Shown here piece by piece: positions 12,420 to 23,560 of a stretch of DNA of 64,000 nucleotides (positions are counted from its first letter, which is position 1; the number at the start of each line of letters is the position of its first letter). The DNA is from Rhabdornis inornatus (taxonomy: Eukaryota; Chordata; Aves; Passeriformes; Rhabdornithidae). Position numbers and translations under genes: made by a program. Location: positions 372,001 to 436,000 of the forward strand of contig VWZS01008806.1 in assembly GCA_013397075.1 (NCBI GenBank). Direction: 5' to 3'. Below the pieces are notes generated by a model that worked only from the letters and a program-made list of their open reading frames with translations, made no database searches and had not been told where the DNA came from.

Positions 12420-15400
12420 ACAGATTTTTTCGCAACATTCCAGTTCTGTGCATCTCTCCAACCAGCTCAAAGGAAAACACTCAATATATATGTCTCAGGA
12501 TATGATAGAAGATTAATGCAGGATGTAAAGGAAATGTGAATACTTTCTTAGCTCCATGAAGTTTGCAGCCTGCATATTTCTAGAATTTTTTCCACCAACA
12601 TTCCTTCAGGTTACTGGTTATGGCAAAAATTAATTAAGCAAAGAGAGTACTTGACCTATTGAATAGTGTTCTACAGTTATAATCATATATAGAGCAATAA
12701 AACCATAAATCAATAACATTGGGTATTTAGTGCTCATTGCAAGATTTGCTTAGGATCAGCTGAATAGTTTCAAGTGCTTCTGAGTGAAAGGAGTAGGTCA
12801 AATACATTATGCAGCATAAAATTAGCCTATCCTGACATTTTCACAATGGGTGAACTTGCAAGAGTGGAGTGGATGATGACAATTGCTTGTGCTCCTCATG
12901 ACTAATATATTTTATATAAAGATAGACCAGAGCACCTCTGTTTCCTAATATCCCTGTTTAGCATATAGTATGAAATAACAAGTCAGGGGAAACACAGCAA
13001 AGAGTGTGAGTGCTCTGAAAAAGAATAAATCCTGACTTATCTCTCAGCCTGATTGCTTTTTGCCATCCATTCATCAGGTTGTTCACATGATGCTTGTGCA
13101 AAGCAGTGGCAGTGAATTGCAGTGTGGCTTCAGCCTGCTAGGACCCCTAATGCCAGCCTGGCTCCAGTGGTGCCTCAGAGCAACCCTCACTGCTCCATTG
13201 GAGGAAGAATTTGAGCAGCATGCTTCAGTCCATGGCCTTTGTGCCTTTTCCCTTCTTTTACATGTTAATGCCTGTGGGGGCTTTCAGGCTGTTCCTCAGC
13301 CCCAGGATTTCCAAGGCAGATTGTTTCTGATTCAGATCCCACCCACTGAAGAGCAGACACATCTTGCATACCGTGTAAAGACATATCCCCCGTATACAAC
13401 CCCATGCCAGGCAGCCTGAGAATACACTTTTATTAAGCACATGAGGTCAGGTATAAACCTAAAAGGATTGCAGTGATCACCTCTCCTGTGGTGCTGCTCA
13501 GCACAGGCTGGAGAGCAATCCTAGATGAATTACTATTTGAAACGTTCAGCAGCATCTGGAAAAGCATTTAATTTCTTCTTAAAAAATTCTGGAACTGGAA
13601 CAGCTATCATTAACACAAGGAAAATGTTATAGTGCTTAGCTTCTCTTTGCAGTAAACTTGCAAATATTTATTTTCTATTTGACTGCAATTAGGCTAAAAA
13701 CAACTGCTTATTTTGAGTGTCTCTTCTCTGTGTAGGTAAGATTAGCTAGTGACATAGTGCTTAACCTCTTTTTAATAACTTGGGAACTCCCAGGGTATCT
13801 CAATGTCTTCCAAAGTGCTCATAATTCATTGTGGGCCTGGTCTAATTTTTCATCCTTCTCTTCTACCTGTAGATCCAAAGGTTGCATATTTGGTTTGGCC
13901 TAGTCCTGAGACTTCACACGCAGGTGGTTGATCACACCACCATCTAGATTGTCAAAGTCATGCTCATAGGAAATTTTCTGTGCATGTACAACTTCCCCCA
14001 TGCACACTGTAACTGCCCTGGAGGCTACGGGATTGGTGGGAGAAGGAGTTGAAATCCCACAAGAAGCCAGGTTGCTGCAGTGGACCCACCAGAGCATGGC
14101 ATTTTTCACTGAAAGACTGAAAGACCTTACCAAAACATATTGATTTCTGCCCTCACTCGAGTGGGAAGGTGACTCTGAGAAGGCTTCTTGTCCTAGCCTG
14201 TGAAGAACGAAGTCTTTGGGGGATACATGGGATCACTGCACCACCTGGCTTCTGTCCAGCACAACTTTCATCTAAAATAGACGTGCAATGAAAGAGCTTT
14301 CCCCCTTTTTTTTTTTCCGTGGTGAAAATGCCAGAATATCAGCTGTTCACATTCTATTCTTAATTATGTTTCAAAGGAACATCCTGTTCCTACAATATTT
14401 TATATAAAGGCCAGCCACCAGGATAAATTTATGCAGGAACAGACAGGGAACAAAGCTGGGCCAAAAAAGGAGAAATACTGATGAAACAGAGAAAATCCAT
14501 GCTGTGTACAACAGAAAAAATGGCAAATGAGAAAGGTGCCAAAAAATAGTGAGGAGAAATACTTCAAAACCACTGGGAGAAACAGAGTGATGTAGTGGAA
14601 AGGAAGAAGGACTCCAGCACATGGAGATGGAAAACAAGGGGAAGCACCCAGCTGACTCCATCATCACATCCATTCCTGTATCCTCTCCCTACAGCAGTCA
14701 GTTCCTGGTCTTCCTGAGAGTTGCTCATTGTTTTTGTGTTTGTGTCTTGGTGCACCCAGTGGTTCCATCATCTTTCACCTCCAGCCTTCTCAACTGGCTA
14801 TCCAGCCCATAGCAATATCCCATATGCCTGAACATCTCAGGTATAAGTCTCTGTAACTGCTGAGATTTTAAAAATAAATGGCTTGAGTTTTTTCCTGAAG
14901 TCCTTGCAATACATGGAGAAGCTGTACTCAGACACATGCTTCAGGTTTTTTGTTTTATCCTTCCAAACTCTGATTCGTATTGCATTAGTAAGGACAGGTA
15001 ATAATCCTCAGGACCATTTTGACTGTTTTTTTCTCTCACAGATTAAATAGCCTAAGTGCAGAGAGCTCTGTGGGAAACTGTCCAGCTTGACATCTGTGTG
15101 TGGGCCACAGTGTCTGGAAACTGCTGTCATTGACTCTTCCTGCTTTCTATTCAGAGGGTCCTCATCCCATAGGGAATATGTGGAATCTCCTCTGGGTAGC
15201 AAGGGAGCAGAGAGGGCAGAAAAAAAACCCAACTCCTTTAGCAATGAAGCAATGTCCAGAAAATCACAACAGTGCTTCTGCATTCTCATTAACAGGAGAT
15301 TTATCTAAAAGCATGGAAACAGAGCTATTGGTTTATTTGCCTGTGCCAAGCTGAACATTTGTCTCTGAAACTTCTTAACTTTTGATAATGAATACTGCTC

Positions 15401-16234
15401 TCAGAGTAAAATAACAGTTGTGATTTCTGCAGTGAGTTCAGCATGGTATCAGTTTCAAGGAGATGACAGAAGAAGAGATGCAACAGCAGAAACAGTGGGA
15501 TGCAGGAAGAATGAAAATGTTCTTGGATCTGTGCTCTTCCGACCAAAGAAAGGAGCACATACAAATCATTCCCCACAGGGGAAATTAGGGGCAGGGTAGT
15601 ATTGTGTGTTTTGGATGCACATGCCAGAGTCTTTCATTGTCTCCACTGCAGTATGCTATTTATCCCCTTAGTTTGGATTATGAGATTTTTTTCCTGCTGC
15701 CTCTGGACCACATTTAAATGCACCTTCACAGGTTTCTGAAGCAAATGAGATTCCAGCCACCACTGCTTTCAGCATCACTGTAGTTCCTCTTCACATAAAG
15801 AATCCTTTCCTTATTGTAAAGCACCTGATGTCTCACGCAGCTCTACAGAGGAAAGGAGAGGAGCTGGGAGCAGACCTGCAGGGCAAAGAGCCCCATGGGG
15901 TGCAGGGGAGGCAGTGAGCAGCAGTGACCGAAACAGAGGCATGGAACTGTTTGGCCAGTTTGTGTTGAATGGATCTCCTTGGATATGGGCTGATGATTGG
16001 CTGGGCTGGGCTGCTTCAGGCACTGCATTATGCTGTGCATGGAAACCTGGGAGGGACTTTGTGTTGTAAGGATCAAGTTCTTTCCAGCATTGACTGTGAG
16101 TTTGGATTGAGATAAGATAAAGCTTAATTGTTACTCTTGCTGGATCCGACTAACTGTTGTTAAGAGCATGTTCCAGGCTCAAAGGGCAGAAATTGAGGCA
16201 TGGGTTTTGAATGCTTTTTTTTTTACTGAATGAA

Positions 16235-16270
16235 AAACAAACAAACAAACAAACAAACAAACAAACAAAC
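16235..16270. repeat. (AAAC)9 microsatellite
   Basis: Nine perfect AAAC units cover 36 bp, preceded by extra A bases. There is no recognisable retrotransposon body directly upstream, so it is called a plain tetranucleotide microsatellite. Confidence 0.95.
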
Positions 16271-17200
16271 TCTTTTGAAGCTAGATCTAAAAATCTAAGT
16301 TAAATGGTTTCTTATCCTCTTTGCATTCATCACTTTCTTGGCTTGGGAGGAGAAAATGGCCAACCAACATAGTAGATGTTAACCTTGAGCAAATTTCAGA
16401 TACTCTTCTTAAATGTTCTGTTTCCTCCACAAACCATTTAATTTGAATCTTTGTTTACATATATTTTCCAGTGCATTGAATCATTCTATTGGCTAATTTT
16501 CCTACTTCATTGACCCTATTTCTGTTTTAGTAGCAATGTCCAGATCACAAATAGAGTAACTGAAGGAAAACAGTTGCCCTGATCCTGTCTCTAATGAGCA
16601 ATGTTAGCTCCTGATGGAATTGATACAAGGATGTATGACACACTTGTTTTAACATCAAATTTTCTGTTCTGCATATCTATTTATCCCTGAGAGACTAGAG
16701 ATGACAGAAGAAAGAGCTGAGCAGCAGCACAAAGTTGAGAAAATGGGAACAGCCATTCTGTGTCCTTCTAAATACGTGCCTCTGTCTTGAAGGCAGAGAT
16801 TGAACATTCTGCTTGCCTGTACCAGCTGGATTGTTGCTGCTTAGGGCTGCTGGTTTCCAAAACCTTTTGACTCCTGATGTCAAACGCAGTTTTCAGAATT
16901 AGGCAAAAATTTTGATGACTATACTGAACTTAGCAAGTTATTAAAAATGAGATCTAATTACTTGTGGCTTATAAAGCTGGTTTCTTCTCAGAGCAAACCC
17001 AGCAAAATATAGATTTTTTTTATTCTGTTCTGTTTTACACTGATATAAAGGCATTTCAGAAAAAGCTGAAAAATGTAGAAACAGTTGAATACCTAGTTAG
17101 TTTTCTAAGTACCCTGTCACATTATTAAAATTGAATAATGCAATTAAATTCACAAATGACAATATTCCTTTCCAGACCTTTTTGCACTCAAAAATGAGGG

Positions 17201-17269
17201 AAGTGTTAATTAATTTATTCTGTTTCCACTGTTAAAGTGTTAATTAAATGTATCCCAATTCCACTGTTG
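17201..17269. repeat. Diverged tandem duplication, unit about 35 bp
   Basis: Both copies begin with AAGTGTTAATTAA (17201-17213 and 17235-17247) and both end with TTCCACTGTT. The middle portions have diverged. The shared ends suggest an old local duplication in an AT-rich block with homeodomain-like TTAATTAA words. Confidence 0.7.
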
Positions 17270-17579
17270 CATATCAATATTATTGTAGTGCACACACAGC
17301 AAAACTGAGTGACAAATTAAAAGATTCAGATTAGACCTCTCAGTAGTTTTCTATATTTTCAATTGCAAACATTCATGCTTGTTCTTCACATCAGACTAAA
17401 AAGCAGGAAAAAAGAGTTAACTGCCTGAAAAAAAGTCAAGATCTCAACCTCAGTGTCATATGATACTCTGAATCACACAGATCATTGCTAGTAAAAGATG
17501 AATATGAAAGAATTCTTACAATGTATTTATATGGCTTCTCACTCCCAGTTAGAATAAAAAAGAGGTAAGGACCTTAGAT

Positions 17580-17581
17580 NN
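17580..17581. other. Two undetermined bases (NN) before an A11 run
   Basis: Two N characters precede eleven A bases (17582-17592). This is an assembly or base-call artefact at a homopolymer. The true A-run length is not fixed by this sequence. Confidence 0.95.
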
Positions 17582-20500
17582 AAAAAAAAAAAGCAGCATT
17601 GCCCCACTGGGCTTTATTTGATCTTGAATAAAAATATTTAACTCACTGTCCTGACATTCCCCCAGTTTCTAACTCGTATCACTGCCCGTGGAAAGCTGCA
17701 AAGGAAATTGCTACCATGAGTGATGCAATAGAAGTCTGCCTGTTTTGAGTGAGTACTCTTTGTCCAGTAGCAGTGTCTTGGAAGTTATGATGAGCCATAC
17801 AGCACAATCACTCTGTCTAAGAGGCTTCACATTGTTGTCAAGGAGACCAGCCTTTTTTATCAGACACAGCTTTGAGAGTGAAGCAGTCATATGAAGGAAA
17901 GCTGTGTGTATTTGTGATATTTAAAAAGACCAATTTCTCAGACTCTAATTTGAATTCCTTTTCTTGCTTACACCAAAAGAGCAGTAGTGGGTTTTTAGTA
18001 ATGTCTTAGTGCCTTTGTATTGTGCTCTCAGTTTCAATAAAATCAAGTGGCAAATCCAGAGTACCAGCCCCCAGGTGGATGACACCAACTTTTCTGCACT
18101 GAGACTATGGAGGGTACAACCACCAATAGTTCTGCTTTGGTCTTTGGAAAGCACCACTGACTCATGCCCTTGTCCCTCTCCTCAGGACCAGCCTGCCCAC
18201 AGGTCTGGTCAAGGTTTGGTCTGGCCTTTTGGCCAAGAGATTTGTGAACGAGCAGATGTTCTGCCCTTTGTGGTGCTCCACTTTTATGCTACCTTAGATT
18301 TGGGGGATCTTCAGGGATCTTCTTGCTCTTGCCTCCACCCTGGTTCACCTGCATACATGCCAATCCCTGGCAATGCTTGTCTCCTCTTGGGTTCTTATTG
18401 GTACCTGAACTGTGTTTGGTACCACAATTCTTCATCTTTCTTCAATTTATTGCTCTAAATCTTTACAAACAGGGTTTCTGGCCCTCCTGCTATACTCACT
18501 GGTATCTTCCTGGCTTTTTTCAAGTCACCCATGCCTTTACTGGGCACAGGGTCCTTCTATACCAGGTCTGATACATCAAATGGGACCATACCAGTGCCAA
18601 GCAGAGCTTAAGACTATCTCATGTGCTGAACTTGGCTCTGTGCATTCAGTGATGTTACTGCCTTTTATGGCAACAAGGAGTGACAGAGGGCTTGTGATTG
18701 ATTGCCTGTCTATTCCTTGTGTCCTGCCCGCCTCCCACCAGCTCAGTAAATTCAGCACTGGTAGAGGCAGAACAGTATATCCCCAACCCTTCATTTTGAT
18801 AGTAAATTTTGGATTTCATGCCCCCTGGATCAGGGTCTGCACCTATTTTTGCATACATCCCTTAACAGTCTTAAACATATTTTCCTTTGATTCTTTGTGA
18901 GAAAGCATTTGAAGCAACACAAGAAGCTTTAATAAAATCAAGCCATGACACCTTCTCCTTCACCCCCATTCATTCATACTCAGATATAGGAGCTCTTTTC
19001 ATTGATTCAAAACAGTTTGTTTCAACATATAAAGCTTGGCCATGTGTCCGAGTCAGAGGAAGTTGTTTGATGCTCTTCTATGGACTTAATTACTCTAATA
19101 TCCCATGTTACAAAGAAAAATTCTAAAAAAACCTCCAAACCTTCAAAAATTCAAGTTTCTAAAGTACATTTTGTTTTATAACACTTAACATTCTGATTTT
19201 GTTTAGTACTTGTTTTATTCCATCAGTGTTCAGGATTCATAAAAATGAAAATGTGTTTTATTAGAGTACTGATTGTGTCTTTGTACTGCATGAATTTACT
19301 GTCTGAACTGACACTGATGAACGTTCTGGGATTTCAGAAAGTGTTTCCCTGCTGTGCTGAGCATTAGCAATTTTCCCACAATAGATTTTATCTATTGACA
19401 CTCTTCAGTCATTTCAAGCTCATTAGGCTATCACAGCTATGACATCTCCTAGTGAGGCTGCAACGGCACTTTACTGTACCATTATTTCATTTTATGAGGC
19501 ATGGGAAGGACAGGAACCAGAATGGCAATTCACACAACTCTGCTCTCCTTTGACCTTTCCTCCATGGCTCTTTTACAGCTGGCTACAAAATCACAAGCTG
19601 ATCTAAAGAAAAACATCATCACTTTTTAGAAGTGCATCTCTCTTTTATCTGTCCCATGTTTTCAGCTTTGCCACAGAAATGATGACCTGTGAGCATCAAG
19701 TGCAAGTATTTTTTTGGTGTTATTCAAAGGTGACAGTTATGATGTGTGTTATTTACCTCCCACATTGTGAGGTCATGGTGGGGAGGCTGGGATCCAACCT
19801 GAGCCTCCTCCAGCCACAGGTCAGGAATGGTCCCTGTCCACAGGTTCTCTGGGGCAAGGCAAGCAGCTGGCAGAGCAAGCAGGAAGAGTGTAGGAGGGAG
19901 AAGAATGTCAACAGCAATGGAAAACTGTGCCTATGGAGTGTAGAGAACACGCAGAGCTCAGATCTTCCTTTTGGGGCTGCAAGCCAGCGAGTGCTATTTA
20001 ATGATGCCGCTATTCCCGGCGGTCCTGCTGCCTGCCCATTAGCAATTGACAGTTTTCCTGGCAGCTCCTAAGGAGTGATGGCTCTGGGAGAATTGCTGGG
20101 CTGTGGACCAGTCTGAGAAATCAGTCCCAGCCCTGAAAAAACACAGGAAAGGGAGTTTTACAGCTCCTTACACTGGCAGCTGGACATTGAGGGTGAAGGC
20201 TGGTGGATGCTGGAACAAGGAGGGCAGGCCAGGAGGATGCAGGAGGGGGTCAGAAGTGAGCTTACATGACCCACTCAGTGAACTGAACTTCAGACAGCTC
20301 ACTGGGAGTTTGCTTTCCTCTGACTTCCATGTTGTATTTTAGCATCTGCCCATACTGGGATAAGCAAAAAGTATATAATTCTTCCAGCTGTGATATGGCC
20401 CTGATGCTTCCAGCTATGTAAAATGCCTCCATCTTTGGCTTCTCTCATTTTGGCTTCAGGGCTTTCCATTTCTCAGCAGACGGAACTTCCTGGAGGGTAA

Positions 20501-22258
20501 ATGGAAGATCCTTGTGACAAAGGGGACAGGAATTACAGTTTATTAAGGTGAGATAACACTTGGAAACTGCAAAGAAAATGCCTCACAGAAAAAGTAGTTT
20601 CACATTGGTTATTCAGGGAAGGAAAAAAATCCCCAAATCACTGAACTTTTCAGCATCCCCAGCAAACTTTGCACTGCTTTCTCCTGGGGTTTTAGAAGAC
20701 CTTGCACAGTGGCATGTGAACATGATTTGGGTTTTACAAAACTTACAGGGGTACAAACGATTACATTTCATAATAGAAGAGGAAAAAATGCCCTATGCTT
20801 GGAAGCTAATATTGCCTGAGGATGAAAAACAGTTTAAATGTCACTGTTGCTGGGAGGAAGATCCTGGTGCAGCTCTTACAGGTGTTTCTGCAGCCAGTCT
20901 CTGAAATGGAGCTGCCTATCAGATGCACTCCTTGGAAATGCCTGTTTCCCAGAGGGCAAATGTTTGACAAGATTAAACAGCTCTGATTACATGCAAAGCA
21001 TTACTAAAACTCTGAATTTATGTAAAGTACTCTTTGAGGCAGTAGAGATGTTTATTGTTTTCAGACATCATTTACTTTTTGCATCAGGATGCACTGAATC
21101 AGCTCTTTCCTTCTGTTGTGATGAGCAGCCCAAACTGGGTCCCTTTCTGAGTGCTGTATGTGTGCTTCATGGAAAAAAACTAAGTGTGATTTTTAGTCTT
21201 CTATTTTCTCTCTCTCTCCTCCCATCCCTTAATCTTTCCAAAGATTAGTCACTCTTTCTTCCAGGAAGTTTACTTGAGGTGAAGAATATCTCTAACATGG
21301 AGTTTTACAAGTAGCTAATTTCAGGTAGGTGCTCCTCACCCATCAAAAAGCACAATCAGCCTCATCAGTCAGAGGAACAAATGCCATGAATAAAACCATG
21401 TTCTCAAGGAAGGATCATGTTTTCCTGGAATGAAGGAGAAATGCACAAAGAAAAAAATGAATTAGTGTAGAGTCTTTATACTAAAAATATCAAGCTTTAA
21501 ATATCATTTTAGTTAAAATAAAGGCAATACATATTCCAGAGAGAAATATATAATGCTCAGAGTACTCTAGAGGAATGAGTTGTAACTCAGGGTAGCATTC
21601 AGGGGACTTCAGCAGAAGCAGAGGTATTATTAATGTTCTTTTAAAATCTCTTCCCTTTTATAAATGACTCTACAATTATTTAATAGAGCATAATTTTTAG
21701 AACCTGGAGTTGCCTTTCTACAAATGATGTTATGAAGTGCCAGCTTATCCTGGAGGGACCCAGGAAGTACAGAGTGTAGCTTTTTCATCATTGTTGAATT
21801 TGAGAAGCTTCTCCTTTCTGTGTCACTGAATTTATCTCCACCACAAGATAGTGGCTAGGCCATGTGACCATCCAGTGACCATGGCAGTCCCACCAGCAGC
21901 CCTTTATTGTCTTCTTCATCTGCTGGTATAAAACCCAGTCCTGCAGTAATGGTGCAGTGATGGTGAGGAAGGCTGGAGATATCATGTGGAAAGAGCAGAG
22001 GAGGGTAGTGGTGGGGAGTTGTGTAGGTCTTGTTTCTTTCTCAGCTGCTATGTTGTTGTCATAGGTGAAATTTTATTTTTTTCTGTTTGTCTCTTCTCAT
22101 TTCCAGTAATAATACCAAGAAATAGCAAGTCAGGATGGGTTTTGATTCCTCTTACATACTTTCAGTGGTACCAGGCAACCTCTCTATTTGGGCACAGATC
22201 AGTCCCTGTTTTTTTACTATCTTGGGGTGCATTAAGCTCTGCATAGCCAACTGGATAA

Positions 22259-22785
22259 AGAAGTGGTTGTCCTACTATTCTCAGCATTGGTGCAGCCTCA
22301 CCTCAAGTACTGTGCACAGTTTGGGGCTCCACAGTGTAAAAAGGATATTTTAATATTAGAATATGTCCAAAGGAGGGAGAAGAATATGGTGAAAGGACTA
22401 GGGGGCATGACTTATGATGAATGGCTGAGTATATTTGGTTTGTTCAACCTAGAGGGGAGTAAACAGAGGGATGACTTCAGGGTTGTCTACAACTTCCTCA
22501 AAAGGGGAGTGTAGAGGGGTGTGCTGATCTTTCTGGTGTCTGATAGGATGTGAGGGAATGGCTTACAGCTGCACCAGAGGAAGTTCAGATTGGACTTTAG
22601 AAGAAAGGTCTTCACTGAGCGGTGGTCAAGCACTAGAACAAGATTCCTGGGGAAAAGGTCAACCCTGTTGGTGTTCAACAGGTGTTTGCACAACATTCCC
22701 ATGGTTTAAATTTTATGTTGCTTTGTGTAGGGTCAGGAGTTGGATTCAGTGATCCTCCTGGGTCCAGGACATTCCGTGATTCTAG
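22259..22785 (+). mobile_element. CR1 LINE, 5'-truncated, 3' end present
   Basis: This is the 3' end of a CR1 non-LTR retrotransposon. The frame from 22263 to about 22508 gives a peptide matching the C-terminal part of CR1 ORF2, downstream of the reverse-transcriptase catalytic core. Recognisable patches are SALVQPHLKYC, then the QRREKNMVKGL segment, then GLFNLEG. A stop at 22512-22514 breaks it, and the rest of the ORF2 end continues in other frames with indels. The 3' untranslated tail has the CR1 hallmark of a GTTGGATTCAGTGATCCTCC block followed by ATTCCGTGATTCTAG, a diverged copy of the ATTCTATG-type terminal motif. The element is dead on arrival: truncated, without promoter or ORF1. Confidence 0.9.
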
Positions 22786-23490
22786 ATCATCATGTTAAGG
22801 GCACTGCATGTCTGTGAGATGGTTAGAAGTTAATGCCATGATTGGTGTCTGGAATGACCTATGGAAATCAGACAATGGGTGTATTTTCTTACTTCAGTGG
22901 AGGTAGTGCTCAGCTCTGCAAGATTCAGTGGAGGAAAGAAACAGCAATGGGGATCCTCCAAACCTTACTTGCTGCTTCTCTGCCTCACAGGGAACCACAG
23001 CACTTTGTCTGTGGTTTAAAGAAGTTTCACCTGTGCAAATGCTGTGTTTGAAGAAGCTCATGGTGTAAACAGACCTCTACTACACATTGTTTGATTCAAC
23101 TAGTTAGCAGGGGTGACAGTGCTAATGGTGATTTTTAACTGGCTCAGAATAACACATGACATACACATGAAGTGCTCTTGGGATCTGCCATTGCTATTAC
23201 TGTAGCCACAGAGAATGTTGAATATTGAGAATGTTTCTGGTGCTGCAGAGCAGAAACTCTGGGGACCTGTGTCTGTTCTGCCGGTCAAGGAAGCAGCAGG
23301 GTCATCTGAAGGATCCTCAGTTAGGAAGAGAAAATTATTCCCTGTAAAGGTTTAAAACCTCATTTTATAAAATTAGCTAAATCTATTGCATTTAAAGTCA
23401 CATCCTGACAAGAAGGCTCAAGGCTTCTGGGTCTGCTGCACTGACAAAGCTCCAGACTAATATTTGCTTACAATTAGATCTTCGAAAGGG

Positions 23491-23491
<1 letters not shown>
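22786..23491. other. Non-coding DNA between CR1 and ATC array
   Basis: No gene or further repeat recognised. Open frames are at most about 70 codons and look random. Confidence 0.55.

Positions 23492-23560
<69 letters not shown>
23492..23560. repeat. (ATC)23 microsatellite
   Basis: Twenty-three perfect ATC units cover 69 bp without interruption. It ends in a CGGTATCATC variant that looks like a decayed extension. A long pure array is usually length-polymorphic. It lies in non-coding DNA, so no amino-acid repeat is implied. Confidence 0.97.

Larger units (their letters stand above)
11021..16234. other. Non-coding DNA, no gene recognised
   Basis: No supported gene. Open frames reach about 120 codons (13060-13419 + and 11526-11888 -) but resemble nothing known. 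The - frame includes a run of phenylalanines that is simply the reverse of the poly-A run at 11576-11595. A second purine-rich stretch at about 14460-14640 explains the 100-codon antisense frame there (14673-14371). A T11 run lies at 14306-14316. No transposon was recognised. Confidence 0.6.
16271..22258. other. Non-coding DNA, no gene recognised
   Basis: No supported gene. The region around 18060-18900 has overlapping + frames of 149 and 162 codons. It is pyrimidine-rich on the + strand, which lowers stop frequency, and the peptides show no known domain. Around 17050-17290 the sequence is very AT-rich, with TTAATTAA-like words. A small CpG-bearing patch lies at 19985-20030. Other frames up to 136 codons (20838-21248 +) are unrecognised. 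Confidence 0.55.

Noticed and set aside
18009..18900. Overlapping 149- and 162-codon + frames
   Set aside because: Two different phases overlap, the sequence is pyrimidine-rich and the peptides match nothing known.
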